64,000 nucleotides of DNA from Bombella pluederhausensis. Lineage in GTDB: Bacteria; Pseudomonadota; Alphaproteobacteria; Acetobacterales; Acetobacteraceae. Location of the stretch: the NCBI RefSeq assembly GCF_026385525.1, contig NZ_JANIDY010000002.1, positions 310,001 to 374,000 of the forward strand, in the 5' to 3' direction. Within the stretch, counting starts at the first letter, position 1. Every line of letters starts with the position of its first letter. Positions 38,829 to 48,231 of this stretch are shown here, piece by piece. A model generated the notes under the pieces. That model ran no database searches. It saw only the letters and a program-made list of their open reading frames with translations, and was not told where the DNA came from. A program made the translations under genes and the position numbers.

Positions 38829-40061
38829 ATGAAATCAGTTCTTGATACTTTGCTAAGACGTTTTATTTACTTTGGTAGCCTGACGGTCACATATAGTGAC
38901 GGTACGGTGCAGCATTATCAGGGAGAAAAGCCGGGACATGAGGCGGCTGTCCGCATCCTGACACCTGCTGCGGAGCGCGCGCTGGCTCTTAAGCCCGCTC
39001 TAGCCTTTGGTGAAGAATATATGAATGGCACGATCGTTCCAGATCACTGTTCTCTGGAAGATGTGATGTGGACCATCATCCCGAACGTAGAGCGTGGCGG
39101 CCTGTTGAGTGAGGATATTAGCGGTAAGTTACGCTATATCAGCCGTGTGCTGCGCCCGCTGAACTCTCTCAAGCGTTCTCGTAGCAATGTTGCTCATCAT
39201 TATGATCTCAATGGCAGCCTGTATGAGCTGTTTCTGGATAAGGACAGGCAATATTCCTGTGCCTATTTTGAGCATGATGGCATGTCGCTGGATGAGGCTC
39301 AGATTGCCAAGAAGCGCCATATTGCTGCCAAGCTGAACCTGAATCAGCCGGGGCTTGAAGTTCTGGATATTGGCTGTGGCTGGGGTGGCATGGCCCTGAC
39401 CCTTGCCCGTGACTACGGCGTGAAGGTAACGGGCATCACGCTTTCCGTGGAGCAGCTTCAGGTAGCCCGCAAGAGAGCGCAGGATGAAAAGCTGGACCAT
39501 CTCGTTTCATTCGAGTTGCAGGATTATCGGACGCTGAAGAAGCAGTTCGACCGTATCGTGTCTGTTGGCATGTTCGAGCATGTCGGGGTGCGGCAATATG
39601 AGACTTTCTTCAATCACATCAAACGGCTTCTGAAGCCGGAAGGTGTGGCGGTGATCCATTCCATCGGGCGGATGGACGGGCCGGGCATGACCAACCCGTG
39701 GATATCGAAATATATTTTCCCCGGCGGCTATTCTCCGGCATTGAGTGAGACGCTGGCTGCGCTGGAACAGACAGGACTCTGGCTGACGGATTGCGAGGTT
39801 TGGCGCCTGCATTACGCCAAGACACTGGCACACTGGCGGCAGCGTTTTGATATCAACCGGGAAAAGATACGGGCCCTGTATGATGATCGTTTCGTGCGGA
39901 TGTTCGAGCTTTACCTGCTGGCGAGTGAGCTGGCCTTCCGCATTCAGGGGCATATGAACTTCCAGCTTCAGATCACCCGTGACATTGAGGCCGTACCGCT
40001 GACCCGTGACTACATGTTTGCGGCTGAAAATGCCCAGCGTGTGAAGGATGAAGCGAAATAA
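38829..40061 (+). CDS. cfa: Cyclopropane-fatty-acyl-phospholipid synthase
   Basis: The enzyme adds a methylene bridge from SAM to unsaturated fatty acids in membrane phospholipids, a common acid-stress response. The SAM site is LDIGCGWGGMALTLARDYGV and the preceding HHYDLNGSLYELFLDKDRQY block (here cited as HYDLNGSLYELFLD) and SVGMFEHVG match the family. The C-terminal part has WRQRFDINREKIRALYDDRF. The start is uncertain: the ATG at 38829 matches the usual N-terminus and has GAGG 12 bases upstream, while in-frame ATGs at 38817 and 38766 also exist. It is a single gene with a terminator on each side. Confidence 0.94.
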   Translation: MKSVLDTLLRRFIYFGSLTVTYSDGTVQHYQGEKPGHEAAVRILTPAAERALALKPALAFGEEYMNGTIVPDHCSLEDVMWTIIPNVERGGLLSEDISGKLRYISRVLRPLNSLKRSRSNVAHHYDLNGSLYELFLDKDRQYSCAYFEHDGMSLDEAQIAKKRHIAAKLNLNQPGLEVLDIGCGWGGMALTLARDYGVKVTGITLSVEQLQVARKRAQDEKLDHLVSFELQDYRTLKKQFDRIVSVGMFEHVGVRQYETFFNHIKRLLKPEGVAVIHSIGRMDGPGMTNPWISKYIFPGGYSPALSETLAALEQTGLWLTDCEVWRLHYAKTLAHWRQRFDINREKIRALYDDRFVRMFELYLLASELAFRIQGHMNFQLQITRDIEAVPLTRDYMFAAENAQRVKDEAK

Positions 40062-40071
40062 CAGGCCATGA

Positions 40072-40104
40072 AAAACGCCCCTCACACGTCATGAGGGGCG
40101 TTTT
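40072..40104. terminator. Bidirectional terminator
   Basis: A perfect 13-base stem AAAACGCCCCTCA / TGAGGGGCGTTTT (40072-40084, 40092-40104) has a 7-base loop and T-runs on both strands. It lies between convergent cfa and rsmA. Confidence 0.92.
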
Positions 40105-40106
40105 GT

Positions 40107-40958
40107 TCAGGCCGTCTTTGTCTGTTTCTGAAGGTGGCAGCGGGCGAGGCTGTCAAACTCGGCAATGGAGAGAGTTTCGGCCCGTCTGGTCGGGTCAATG
40201 CCGGTTTCTTCCAGCAGGATGTTCCCTTTTATGGGTTTCAGGGCGGCCCGGAGCATCTTGCGGCGCTGCCCGAAAGCGGCGGCTGTGACCTGTTCCATGG
40301 CTTTGAATAATGCTGGAGAAGGCTGCTCGGCATGGGGGATGATAAGGGCCACGGCTGAGTGAACCTTGGGCGGTGGGGAGAAGGCCCCCGGCGGTAGGGT
40401 CAGGGCAATGGAGCAGTCAGCGCACCATTGTGACAGAACGGCTAGGCGGCCGTAAGCGGATGTGCCGGGGGCGGCGCAGACCCGTTCTGCCACCTCCTTC
40501 TGAAACATCAGTGCCATGCGAGACCATTGCCCAGCCTGTCGCAGCCAGGCAACCAGAAGCGGCGTGGCGACATTATAGGGTAGATTGGCAATGATCTGCC
40601 GAGGGGCCGGTGTAAGCTGGGCAGCATCCAGTTTTAGTGCATCCTGCCGGACGATGTGAAGCTGCTCAGGATAATAGGCCTGAAGTTCTTCCAGTAGTGG
40701 CCATGCCCGTCTGTCAATCTCGACAGCCTGCACGCTTCTGGCGCCGGACTGTAACAGGGCACGGGTCAGCCCTCCCGGCCCTGGCCCGACTTCTACAACG
40801 TGATAGTCAGCTAGATTGCCACCAAGGGCGGCAATCCTCATGCAGAGTGTGGGGTCAAGCAGAAAGTGCTGGCCAAGCGCCTTGAGGGCATCCAGCCCGT
40901 GCGTGTGGATGCTCTCCCGCAGGGAAGGGAGAGGCGGCAGGTCTGTCTTGGCGTTCAT
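40107..40958 (-). CDS. rsmA: 16S rRNA dimethyladenosine methyltransferase
   Basis: The 283-residue KsgA/RsmA enzyme dimethylates two adjacent adenosines near the 3' end of 16S rRNA. The SAM motif is VVEVGPGPGGLTRALL; the catalytic NLPYNVATPLL (N-L-P-Y) is intact; GAFSPPPKVHSAVALI is the C-terminal signature. The start shares one base with the surA stop (TGATG). In many proteobacteria pdxA lies between surA and rsmA; it is absent here. Confidence 0.96.
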   Translation of the reverse strand: MNAKTDLPPLPSLRESIHTHGLDALKALGQHFLLDPTLCMRIAALGGNLADYHVVEVGPGPGGLTRALLQSGARSVQAVEIDRRAWPLLEELQAYYPEQLHIVRQDALKLDAAQLTPAPRQIIANLPYNVATPLLVAWLRQAGQWSRMALMFQKEVAERVCAAPGTSAYGRLAVLSQWCADCSIALTLPPGAFSPPPKVHSAVALIIPHAEQPSPALFKAMEQVTAAAFGQRRKMLRAALKPIKGNILLEETGIDPTRRAETLSIAEFDSLARCHLQKQTKTA

Positions 40959-42358
40959 CAGTGGGACAGTACGGTTTTGGCAGCCGGACGGATTTTGATG
41001 ATGGCATGGCGGCGCAGAGACCGCTGAAGCTGCTGGGAAGCCTGTTCAACACGTTCATTCATCAGCTGGTCGGCAATCTGGCCGGGTGTCTGCTGGGCAA
41101 GATTGCGTTCCTCACGGGAGCAGACCATGAGGAGGGCAATACCATCCGGGGCAACCAGCGGACGGGAGACATGGCCGGTAGGAATCTTGTCCACGACCTG
41201 CTTCATCTGCGGGGCAAGGCGCTCGGCAATCTGGAGCCCCGGATTGCTGTGGCGGCTGTTGCCCAGAGAGTTGTTCAGCGCTTCCATTTCGTCACAGCTC
41301 TTGATGGTCTGGGACGCATGCAGGGCCTTCTGGAGGGAGAGCTTCTGCTGATCGGTCGGTTCGGAAGGGTTCAGCGGGGCGCTGAAGGGGAAGAAGGCCT
41401 GCCTCATATTGAGCAGTGTCCCCATCTGCTTACCGATGGTTCGGCGGGCATGAACGGTGATGATCTCATAGCCACCCGGCACCTTGATGGGGTTGGAGAT
41501 GGCATTTTCCGGCATCTTTTTGACGATAGGAAGAACTTCCGGCTCGATATTGTCTTCCTGCATCCAGCCACGGGACCCACCCTGAAGGGCAGACTGATCC
41601 TGAGAGAACTGGGCTGCCACGATGGGGAAGGGAGCCCCGTTGCGAAGCTGATTGATGATGGTTTTTGTAAAGGCCAGCTCATTTTCATCATGCCGTGGGT
41701 CCACCACGGGAATGAAGATTTCACTGATGAAATATTGTGGCCGTCCTGCTTCGGCCTGTAGGGCCTGTTCACGCTGGGTGATTTGCAGGGGGGTCACACG
41801 GCTGCGGGCTCCGAGGTCCTCACGCAGAACCTGCATCCAGCCGATCTGGACACGAAGCTGGTCGATCAGTGTGGTGAGGGAAATACCATCAGCCTTCAGG
41901 CGGTTGCGCAGGGCATTCTGCGGCATACCGTTGCGGGCCTCAATATTGCTGATGGCCTCGGCAATCTGTTCAGGTTCGATATTGATGTGACGGCTGAGGA
42001 TTTCCTGCATTTTCAGCCGCTCGTCAATCAGCTGGTTAATCAGCTGATTGCGCATGCGGGCCATAATCTCCGGGCTGACAGGCAGACCTGTGGAGACCAC
42101 GAATAGCCGGGCTCTGTCCTCCACGTCACGCTGGGTCAGTATCTGGCCATTTACGATGGCAATGATCTGGTCCTCGGTGTTGGCAGTCGGAAATTTCACA
42201 TCGGGCTGAGTTGTGTCCGCTGCCGGGGCTTCCTGTTCGCTCGGTGCTGGTGCCTGCCTGTGGTGAGGTCTTGCCATGGCATTCCCGGCAGTCAGCAGGG
42301 CTGCGCAGGCTGTCAGGGATAGTAAGGCAGAGCGTGAGAAACGGGAGGAGAAGGACAT
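40958..42358 (-). CDS. surA: SurA-like periplasmic peptidyl-prolyl isomerase/chaperone
   Basis: The 466-residue protein helps fold outer-membrane proteins such as LptD. A signal peptide (SRSALLSLTACAALLTAGNA) is followed by a SurA N-domain (EDQIIAIVNGQILTQRDVED, LINQLIDERLKMQEI), one clear parvulin domain (about 210-310, PQYFISEIFIPVVDPRHDEN, ... GGYEIITVHARRTIG) and a degenerate second one. The ATG at 42358 is preferred because it starts the signal peptide; a longer frame overlaps lptD. It follows lptD by seven bases. Confidence 0.9.
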   Translation of the reverse strand: MSFSSRFSRSALLSLTACAALLTAGNAMARPHHRQAPAPSEQEAPAADTTQPDVKFPTANTEDQIIAIVNGQILTQRDVEDRARLFVVSTGLPVSPEIMARMRNQLINQLIDERLKMQEILSRHINIEPEQIAEAISNIEARNGMPQNALRNRLKADGISLTTLIDQLRVQIGWMQVLREDLGARSRVTPLQITQREQALQAEAGRPQYFISEIFIPVVDPRHDENELAFTKTIINQLRNGAPFPIVAAQFSQDQSALQGGSRGWMQEDNIEPEVLPIVKKMPENAISNPIKVPGGYEIITVHARRTIGKQMGTLLNMRQAFFPFSAPLNPSEPTDQQKLSLQKALHASQTIKSCDEMEALNNSLGNSRHSNPGLQIAERLAPQMKQVVDKIPTGHVSRPLVAPDGIALLMVCSREERNLAQQTPGQIADQLMNERVEQASQQLQRSLRRHAIIKIRPAAKTVLSH

Positions 42359-42365
42359 AGTCAGG

Positions 42366-44813
42366 TCAGTTTCCGAACGTACCGAGAGATTTGAGTGAAA
42401 TACTGAAGCCGAAAGAGAGGTTTGGTCGCCGCCCACCGATACGGGTGTTCTGACGGGAAACATAGATGTTTGTTGTTATACAGTCATTAGAATAGCCGAT
42501 CGTACCACCATTCGCCACAAATTCCTTACGGGACAGGCTGCGCCGTGTGTAATAGGCGAAATGGACGGATTTCCACCGGCCCGTGACACCACCGCTGATC
42601 TCGCTTGTCCGGTTCAGGTAAGGATTATTGAGGAGAGAGCTGAGGCGGCTATCATGCGGTGAGTAGTAATAATAGTACGAGGTGATGGGCTCATAGACAT
42701 ACCCTGCCATGACACGGAAAAAGGGCAGCCCGGCAGAGACGAGACCTTCACCATAGTCAAAACTCTTGCTGTAAGGGTTGAAGCGCCCTCTGGCTGTCAG
42801 GTCGAAATAGCGTGACGGTGTCATCTGGATACGCCCGACAGGGTCGGAGAAGGTATGATTGACGCCAGAATAGACCATATAGGCTGGCCCGCCCTTGTTC
42901 GGGTGCTCTATGAAGCTTTCCCCGATCAGCATGTCGATGGAGCGGCCGTTCCAGCTCCAGTTTTGATGGATGCCGACATTAGCACGCAGGCCGCCATCCA
43001 GACGGTCGGTCCCCATATAGCGGTTGAGGGCAAAAAGGGTTGTATCATTCAGCTCGTATGCGAAGCTGTCTTCATTAGGCAGCTGCCGGTGCAGGGCGTT
43101 ACCTGTATTCGGGGCGGCAATCAGCTGCACGATGGGTTCGAAAACCTGCGTGCCGTGCCCTTTGGCAAAGCTGCGGAGGAAAGGCCAGCTGACCTTGGCC
43201 GCCACGGTCGGCTGAGCCTGCCCCTGAACATGGGAGCCGGACTGCTCATAGAGTGGCTGCTCATGCATACGGGTGGAATGGTAGATCATGGAGTCAACAC
43301 GGGCTGTCAGAAGCCACTGCTGTCCCCAGCTGTTTGTCCATGGGCGGTCCCATTGAAGGGCCAGCTCCCCACGCTGGTCATTAGCGCCACGCTCACGCAG
43401 GACAACGAAGTCGGTCGTATGAACGCTCAGACGCCCGCCAAGAGCATCCGGCTCGCCTTGGAACTCATAGGTGAAGCGGGGCAGGGAATAAGGGAGCTCC
43501 CTGTTGTTGATGATCCCCTGATTCAGTCCCTGATAGACCTGTGTGTCCAGCCGCAGATAGGAGCCGACACCAAAGCCTTCCAGATAGGCATTGGAATTGA
43601 GGGTATCGTTACCATAGCCCGGCAGGCTGTAGTCACGCATGTAGTTGGCGGATGTAGCACGATTGGCATTGAAGCCTACCCGCCAGTGCGGGGAGAGATT
43701 AAACTCGCCACGGCTGGCGATATAGGCCTGTGCACCATGTTCCTTACCGCCATTACTGAGCTCGCCGAACGCATTATAGAAGGGACGCTTGCGTAGGGTA
43801 TCGTCCGCCACACCGCCCTCAAAGCGGATGTAACCGTTATTGAGGCGGTTACGATAAACGGTGGAGAGCTGGGGGCCGGATTTCGTGGAGACCAGCGGCG
43901 TGAAGGTGGCATCCTGATGGCCGTCAATAACCCAGTAATAAGGCAGGCTGAAGACCGTCCCCAGATAATGGTCATGAGGCTTGATGTTAAGGTTCAGCAG
44001 GCCGCTATGCCGTTCCGAACTGGGGTCGGTGACGGGGAGATAGGGAAAATAGAAAACGGGAACGCCCATGATGTGCAGCCATGCACGGTCGAATTCCAGA
44101 TTCTGGTTGTCTTTATCCTGCGTAACCCCATGGGCTTTCAGGTCCCATGTTGGCGGGCGGTCGGGATGCTGGGCACAGACGGGGCAGGCCGTGTAAACAG
44201 GATTGGCGAAATCCATGACCCGGCCATTGCTGCGGCGCATACCGCTACTGGCCAGCTTGGCGTCATTGGGCATATTCACATAAAGCTGGGAGCTGACAGC
44301 ATCTTTCATCCCATGGGAGAGTTCCAGATGGTCGGCATAGGCTGTAGTGCCATCGGGCTGTGTCAGCGCCACATGATGGATTGCTTCTATGACACCGGCG
44401 GCTCTGTCATAGGTGACCTTATCGGCCCGCATGGTCTGGTCGCCCTGCCAGAGGCGCACATTACCTTCCAGAACAAGAAGGCCTGTTCTGTCATAGCTTT
44501 CATGATCCGCCAGATAGGTAACCGGCTCCGAGCTGGAGACCTGCCCATCAGCAGAGACATCAGGCTTTGTCCGTGGCGGCAGGGTGCGGGCGTTCTGTGG
44601 GGGCTTCAGTGATGAAGGAACATTGGCCGTCTTAGCCTGTGCCGCACTGTCCTGAGGGGGCTGTGTGGAGGTCTGTGCAGGGGTTGGTGTCTGGGCTGAG
44701 GCTGCTGGAATGACATGCAGCAAGGCCCCCAGGGTACTCCCGGCAAGGGCCTGGCTAAGCAGTGACCGGGGCTTTCCAATACGGCGGAATGGAAAGTCAT
44801 CAGACAGTGGCAT
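42366..44813 (-). CDS. lptD: LPS-assembly protein LptD
   Basis: The 815-residue outer-membrane barrel inserts lipopolysaccharide into the outer leaflet. A signal peptide (ALAGSTLGALLHVIPAASA) leads to a Pro/Thr-rich linker, a periplasmic OstA-like domain (about 110-200, YDRTGLLVLEGNVRLWQGDQ) and a large beta barrel ending in aromatic strands (SFGFSISLKSLGTFGN). A CPVCAQHP motif near residue 205 is the likely N-terminal disulfide site. It shares one base with the lptG stop and lies just upstream of its chaperone gene surA. Confidence 0.94.
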   Translation of the reverse strand: MPLSDDFPFRRIGKPRSLLSQALAGSTLGALLHVIPAASAQTPTPAQTSTQPPQDSAAQAKTANVPSSLKPPQNARTLPPRTKPDVSADGQVSSSEPVTYLADHESYDRTGLLVLEGNVRLWQGDQTMRADKVTYDRAAGVIEAIHHVALTQPDGTTAYADHLELSHGMKDAVSSQLYVNMPNDAKLASSGMRRSNGRVMDFANPVYTACPVCAQHPDRPPTWDLKAHGVTQDKDNQNLEFDRAWLHIMGVPVFYFPYLPVTDPSSERHSGLLNLNIKPHDHYLGTVFSLPYYWVIDGHQDATFTPLVSTKSGPQLSTVYRNRLNNGYIRFEGGVADDTLRKRPFYNAFGELSNGGKEHGAQAYIASRGEFNLSPHWRVGFNANRATSANYMRDYSLPGYGNDTLNSNAYLEGFGVGSYLRLDTQVYQGLNQGIINNRELPYSLPRFTYEFQGEPDALGGRLSVHTTDFVVLRERGANDQRGELALQWDRPWTNSWGQQWLLTARVDSMIYHSTRMHEQPLYEQSGSHVQGQAQPTVAAKVSWPFLRSFAKGHGTQVFEPIVQLIAAPNTGNALHRQLPNEDSFAYELNDTTLFALNRYMGTDRLDGGLRANVGIHQNWSWNGRSIDMLIGESFIEHPNKGGPAYMVYSGVNHTFSDPVGRIQMTPSRYFDLTARGRFNPYSKSFDYGEGLVSAGLPFFRVMAGYVYEPITSYYYYYSPHDSRLSSLLNNPYLNRTSEISGGVTGRWKSVHFAYYTRRSLSRKEFVANGGTIGYSNDCITTNIYVSRQNTRIGGRRPNLSFGFSISLKSLGTFGN

Positions 44814-45934
44814 CAGCCATCCTCCAAATGCAGCAGCAATGCTGCGGCAAGACACAAACCGGCACCCGCCGGGCCCCATGCAGCGGGGAACGGGGGCAGA
44901 GCTCCAGACTTTCCCAGCTGCTCGGCTATTTTGGAGACCGCAAACAGGGCAAAACCAGCGGTGACCCCAATGCCCAACATGCGCATGATCCCGCCACGCC
45001 CGGCAGGGCGCATGGAAAAACCAGCAGAAACCAGCGTCATGGTGACGGCAAGCATAGGAAGGGCCAATAGCCCCTGAAAGTGGAGACGATAAGGTATCGT
45101 GGAAAAACCGGAATGACGCAACAGTTTAATCACGCCCGGCAAGACCCAGAGTGAAAGAGTATCGGCGGGAAGGGCCCGTAGTTTTAAGGTTTCCGTAGTA
45201 AATTCAGAGGGTAAAAGCACTTCATCCTGTCGCTGGGGGTGGTGACTGTCGGAGAGAATGAGCACATTGTGGAGTCTCCAGATTCTGTCAGAAAGCACAG
45301 CTTCAGCGGCTTCCATCCGGTTGCGGAGCGTCATGTCGCTGTTCAACTGAAAGATGGTGATGTTTCGCCCTGTTAGAGTGTTCCCTTGGCGCTGGAGACT
45401 GCCAAGATGAAAGATGACATCCCCATGTGCAGATGAGCTGTGGCTGCTGTCTCTGATCCAGAGATCAGAAAAATGGTCTTCATCCGTATTATGCTGTCCC
45501 CGCAGCCATGTTTTGTCCAGTTTTACGGCAAGCCCATAGCTGTAGGAGGAGAGCGGAGAGAGCCCCGCACTGACGATCACCCCCAGCAAGGCCGCACAGA
45601 AGGAAGGGCTGATGAGTACCTGCCATGCGGAAATACCCGCCGCACGGGTCACGACCAGTTCTGAAGACCGGGCAAGGCGAGAGAAGCAGATCATGCCGCC
45701 GAGGAGGATGGCGAATGGCACGATATAGATCACATAATAAGGGATATGCAGGGCGGTGATTTCCAGCACCCGGGAAAGCCCGGCCTCCGGGTGGGCGGCG
45801 GCACGGCGGAGAAGGTCGATGAAATCGAACAGGGAGATCAGGCCGGTCAGGGCCAGCAGGGTCAAGCAGGTTGTCAGGGTGAATCTGCGGCCTGCATAGC
45901 GGGCAAGAGTGAAGGAAAAACCGGAATGCACCAT
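44813..45934 (-). CDS. lptG: LPS export permease LptG
   Basis: The 373-residue YjgP/YjgQ-family protein is one of two permeases of the LptB2FG transporter that extracts LPS from the inner membrane. Six helices lie in two groups of three (about residues 10-120 and 275-370) around a periplasmic jellyroll domain. YVIYIVPFAILLGGMICFSRL and LARSSELVVTRAAGISAWQV are conserved blocks. It overlaps lptD by one base and follows lptF by 15 bases. lptB is not in the window. Confidence 0.93.
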   Translation of the reverse strand: MVHSGFSFTLARYAGRRFTLTTCLTLLALTGLISLFDFIDLLRRAAAHPEAGLSRVLEITALHIPYYVIYIVPFAILLGGMICFSRLARSSELVVTRAAGISAWQVLISPSFCAALLGVIVSAGLSPLSSYSYGLAVKLDKTWLRGQHNTDEDHFSDLWIRDSSHSSSAHGDVIFHLGSLQRQGNTLTGRNITIFQLNSDMTLRNRMEAAEAVLSDRIWRLHNVLILSDSHHPQRQDEVLLPSEFTTETLKLRALPADTLSLWVLPGVIKLLRHSGFSTIPYRLHFQGLLALPMLAVTMTLVSAGFSMRPAGRGGIMRMLGIGVTAGFALFAVSKIAEQLGKSGALPPFPAAWGPAGAGLCLAAALLLHLEDG

Positions 45935-45949
45935 GCCTGAAAGGTTTCC

Positions 45950-47131
45950 TTACTGTGCCGGGGAGGAGCTGGTTTGTTCGGTAGAAGAACCCAGCCTGTA
46001 GTGACGGGTCGCATCCCGTAGAAAGAGTGCGGCCCCTACCAGAATAGGTAGAAGAACGGTTCCCCAGAGAAGGGGGACGAGGGCAGGATTTCGCTCTGCC
46101 AGATTTTTGAGCATCAGGGAGAGGATCATCAGCCCCACAACATTCAGGACGGCAACTGTGGGGCGAATGATGTTGCCATGTTTGCTGAAGCGCCCACGCA
46201 GAACACAGAGCAGACCAATCATGCCATAGGAGAGGCAGGCCAGCGGGCCGGTGAGGCGTGTCCAGCCTTCGATGAGCAGCTTGTTGCGTGTATGTGTGGA
46301 AAGATCACCTTGCGGGTGGAACAGTTGCGCCATGGTCAGTTCGGCCACATCCGGGCTGAGGGCCTGATCGTGCGGAGAGCCGAAATCAAGCGTCTCCAGC
46401 TGAAAGAGTAACGTGCTGAGTTCTCCGGTCCGGCGGTTGAGGGTCTGGCGGGAACCATTATGCAGGATGAGGCGCAGTGCATCGCCATGAGGTTCTGTTA
46501 GTCCGTCTTCGGCAAGAATGGTGACCGGATTGCTGGGTACCCGGTTATCTTCAATCATGATGCCGCCAAAACTTTCATCGCTGTGGTGTTCCCGGATATA
46601 GACGGTCATGGCCTTGGAGACGGGGGTGAAGACGCCTTCTTCCAGCAGGAAGGCAGCCGCCCGGTTGCGGATTTCCAGCTCATAGCGGTGGAAGTGATGA
46701 TAGGCGAGCGGCGCCCCCCACAGGCTCAGCCCATAGCTGAGGAGTGTGGCCAGACCGGCACAGACCAGCCCGGGACATGCCAGCCGCAGGGGGGATAGCC
46801 CGGTCGCCTGAAGGATGGTCAGTTCCCGATCTCCCGCCAGCCGTTGGTAGAACCACAATATGACGAGGAAGCAGGTGACCGGCAGGATGACATTGATGAA
46901 GGAAGGCAGCATCAGCAGCGTTAGATGAAGAAAGGCCAGCAGGGAGAGCCCATGCTGAACGATCATGCCGATGAAATGCAGGGACTGTGTCAGCCATATC
47001 AGGGCTGTGGCCCCGCCTGTCAGGACCGCCAGCCCAATGAGGAGATGGCGGAGAATATAGCGGTCCCTTAACGGGCATAACCTCTCAAGTCTGGCGAAAT
47101 GGTCGGTCCTGTTCAGTTGCTGCCCAGCCAT
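45950..47131 (-). CDS. lptF: LPS export permease LptF
   Basis: The 393-residue partner of LptG has the same two-times-three helix plan. The first helix block has LIGLAVLTGGATALIWLTQS and LPSFINVILPVTCFLVILWF, followed by LAGDRELTILQATGLSPLRL, the coupling-helix region facing the LptB ATPase. A periplasmic domain spans about 130-260. It begins one base after the sua5 gene ends, so cysQ/sua5/lptF/lptG/lptD/surA/rsmA may form a long unit. Confidence 0.93.
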   Translation of the reverse strand: MAGQQLNRTDHFARLERLCPLRDRYILRHLLIGLAVLTGGATALIWLTQSLHFIGMIVQHGLSLLAFLHLTLLMLPSFINVILPVTCFLVILWFYQRLAGDRELTILQATGLSPLRLACPGLVCAGLATLLSYGLSLWGAPLAYHHFHRYELEIRNRAAAFLLEEGVFTPVSKAMTVYIREHHSDESFGGIMIEDNRVPSNPVTILAEDGLTEPHGDALRLILHNGSRQTLNRRTGELSTLLFQLETLDFGSPHDQALSPDVAELTMAQLFHPQGDLSTHTRNKLLIEGWTRLTGPLACLSYGMIGLLCVLRGRFSKHGNIIRPTVAVLNVVGLMILSLMLKNLAERNPALVPLLWGTVLLPILVGAALFLRDATRHYRLGSSTEQTSSSPAQ

Positions 47132-47132
47132 G

Positions 47133-48182
47133 TCAGGCTGAAGGTGATGCCGGCTCTGCCGGGCGGGGTGCAGCGGCCCGTTTCAGCCGGTCCTTCAGGG
47201 CTCGACCCAGCCCGTTTTCTGGTAGGGGCGCTACGGCAATGGTGGTCAGGCCATGGCGGGTAGCGGCACGGTCAAGCTGGCGGAGCCCTGCAAAAAGACG
47301 GCGTGCGGCTTCCTCCACGTTCCCGCTGTGGCTGAGATTGACGCTGAGTGCAGGCGTGGCACCTTCTGCCGTCTGTTCCCCGAAGGTCAGGAAGGCTTCA
47401 TGAGGCTGAATATGTGTGGCGTTCAGCCGTACAGGCAGGGAGGGTGCATAATGGGAGGTCAGCTGCCCCGGTGCGGAAGGGCGGTGGTTCTGACCATCTG
47501 CAGTTTCATGATCGGCCACGGTGATAGGGCCGCAGACTTCCTGCAATTCTTCCAGCGTGACACCGCCGGGGCGGCGAAGGACGGGGATGGTGCCTGTCAG
47601 GTCCAGCACGGTGCTTTCCAGCCCAACCTGGCAGGGGCCGGTATCCAGCACGGCATCAATCCGGCCTTCCAGTTCATCCAGAACATGGTGGGCGGTGGAG
47701 GGGCTGACCCGGCCAGAGCGGTTGGCGGAAGGAGCCGCAATGGGCTGATCTGTCAGGCGGAGCAGTTCTTCCACCGCCCGTCCTTTGGGAACACGCACGG
47801 CCAGCGTATCCAGCCCGGCCGTGACAGCGGGGCAAAGGCGACTTTCCGCATGGCGGGGCAGAATGAGTGTCAGCGGACCGGGCCAGAAACGCCGGGCGAG
47901 GTCATAGGCCATGTCCCGCAGAGGAATAGCCATGTCGGCTTCTGCAAAAGCGGCTTCAGCGGCGGCAAAATGGCTGATGAGCGGATTGAAGGAAGGCCGC
48001 CCTTTGGCCTGAAAGATGCGTTCCACTGTTTTCTGGGCTGTGGCCAGTCCTCCCAGTCCATAGACCGTCTCTGTCCCGAAGGCGACAAGCCCTCCCTGTC
48101 GGAGCAGACGGGCAGCCCGCCGGATTCCGTCATAATCCTGATCGAGCCGTTCGGTGCGATGGTGGGGAGCGGGGTGGGGCAT
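47133..48182 (-). CDS. L-threonylcarbamoyladenylate synthase (Sua5/YrdC)
   Basis: The 349-residue enzyme makes threonylcarbamoyl-AMP from threonine, bicarbonate and ATP for the t6A modification of tRNAs. The YrdC domain fills about residues 20-210 (GGLVAFGTETVYGLGGLAT, KGRPSFNPLISH, RVPKGRAVEELLRL, APSANRSGRVSPSTAHHV). The remaining part is the Sua5-type C-terminal domain (PGQLTSHYAPSLPVRLNA), so this is the long two-domain form. It is on the same strand as lptF. Confidence 0.93.
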   Translation of the reverse strand: MPHPAPHHRTERLDQDYDGIRRAARLLRQGGLVAFGTETVYGLGGLATAQKTVERIFQAKGRPSFNPLISHFAAAEAAFAEADMAIPLRDMAYDLARRFWPGPLTLILPRHAESRLCPAVTAGLDTLAVRVPKGRAVEELLRLTDQPIAAPSANRSGRVSPSTAHHVLDELEGRIDAVLDTGPCQVGLESTVLDLTGTIPVLRRPGGVTLEELQEVCGPITVADHETADGQNHRPSAPGQLTSHYAPSLPVRLNATHIQPHEAFLTFGEQTAEGATPALSVNLSHSGNVEEAARRLFAGLRQLDRAATRHGLTTIAVAPLPENGLGRALKDRLKRAAAPRPAEPASPSA

Positions 48183-48231
48183 GGTGTAGTAGTACCGGTG
48201 TTATGAAGATAATGGAGGAAAGGCGGCGGGT

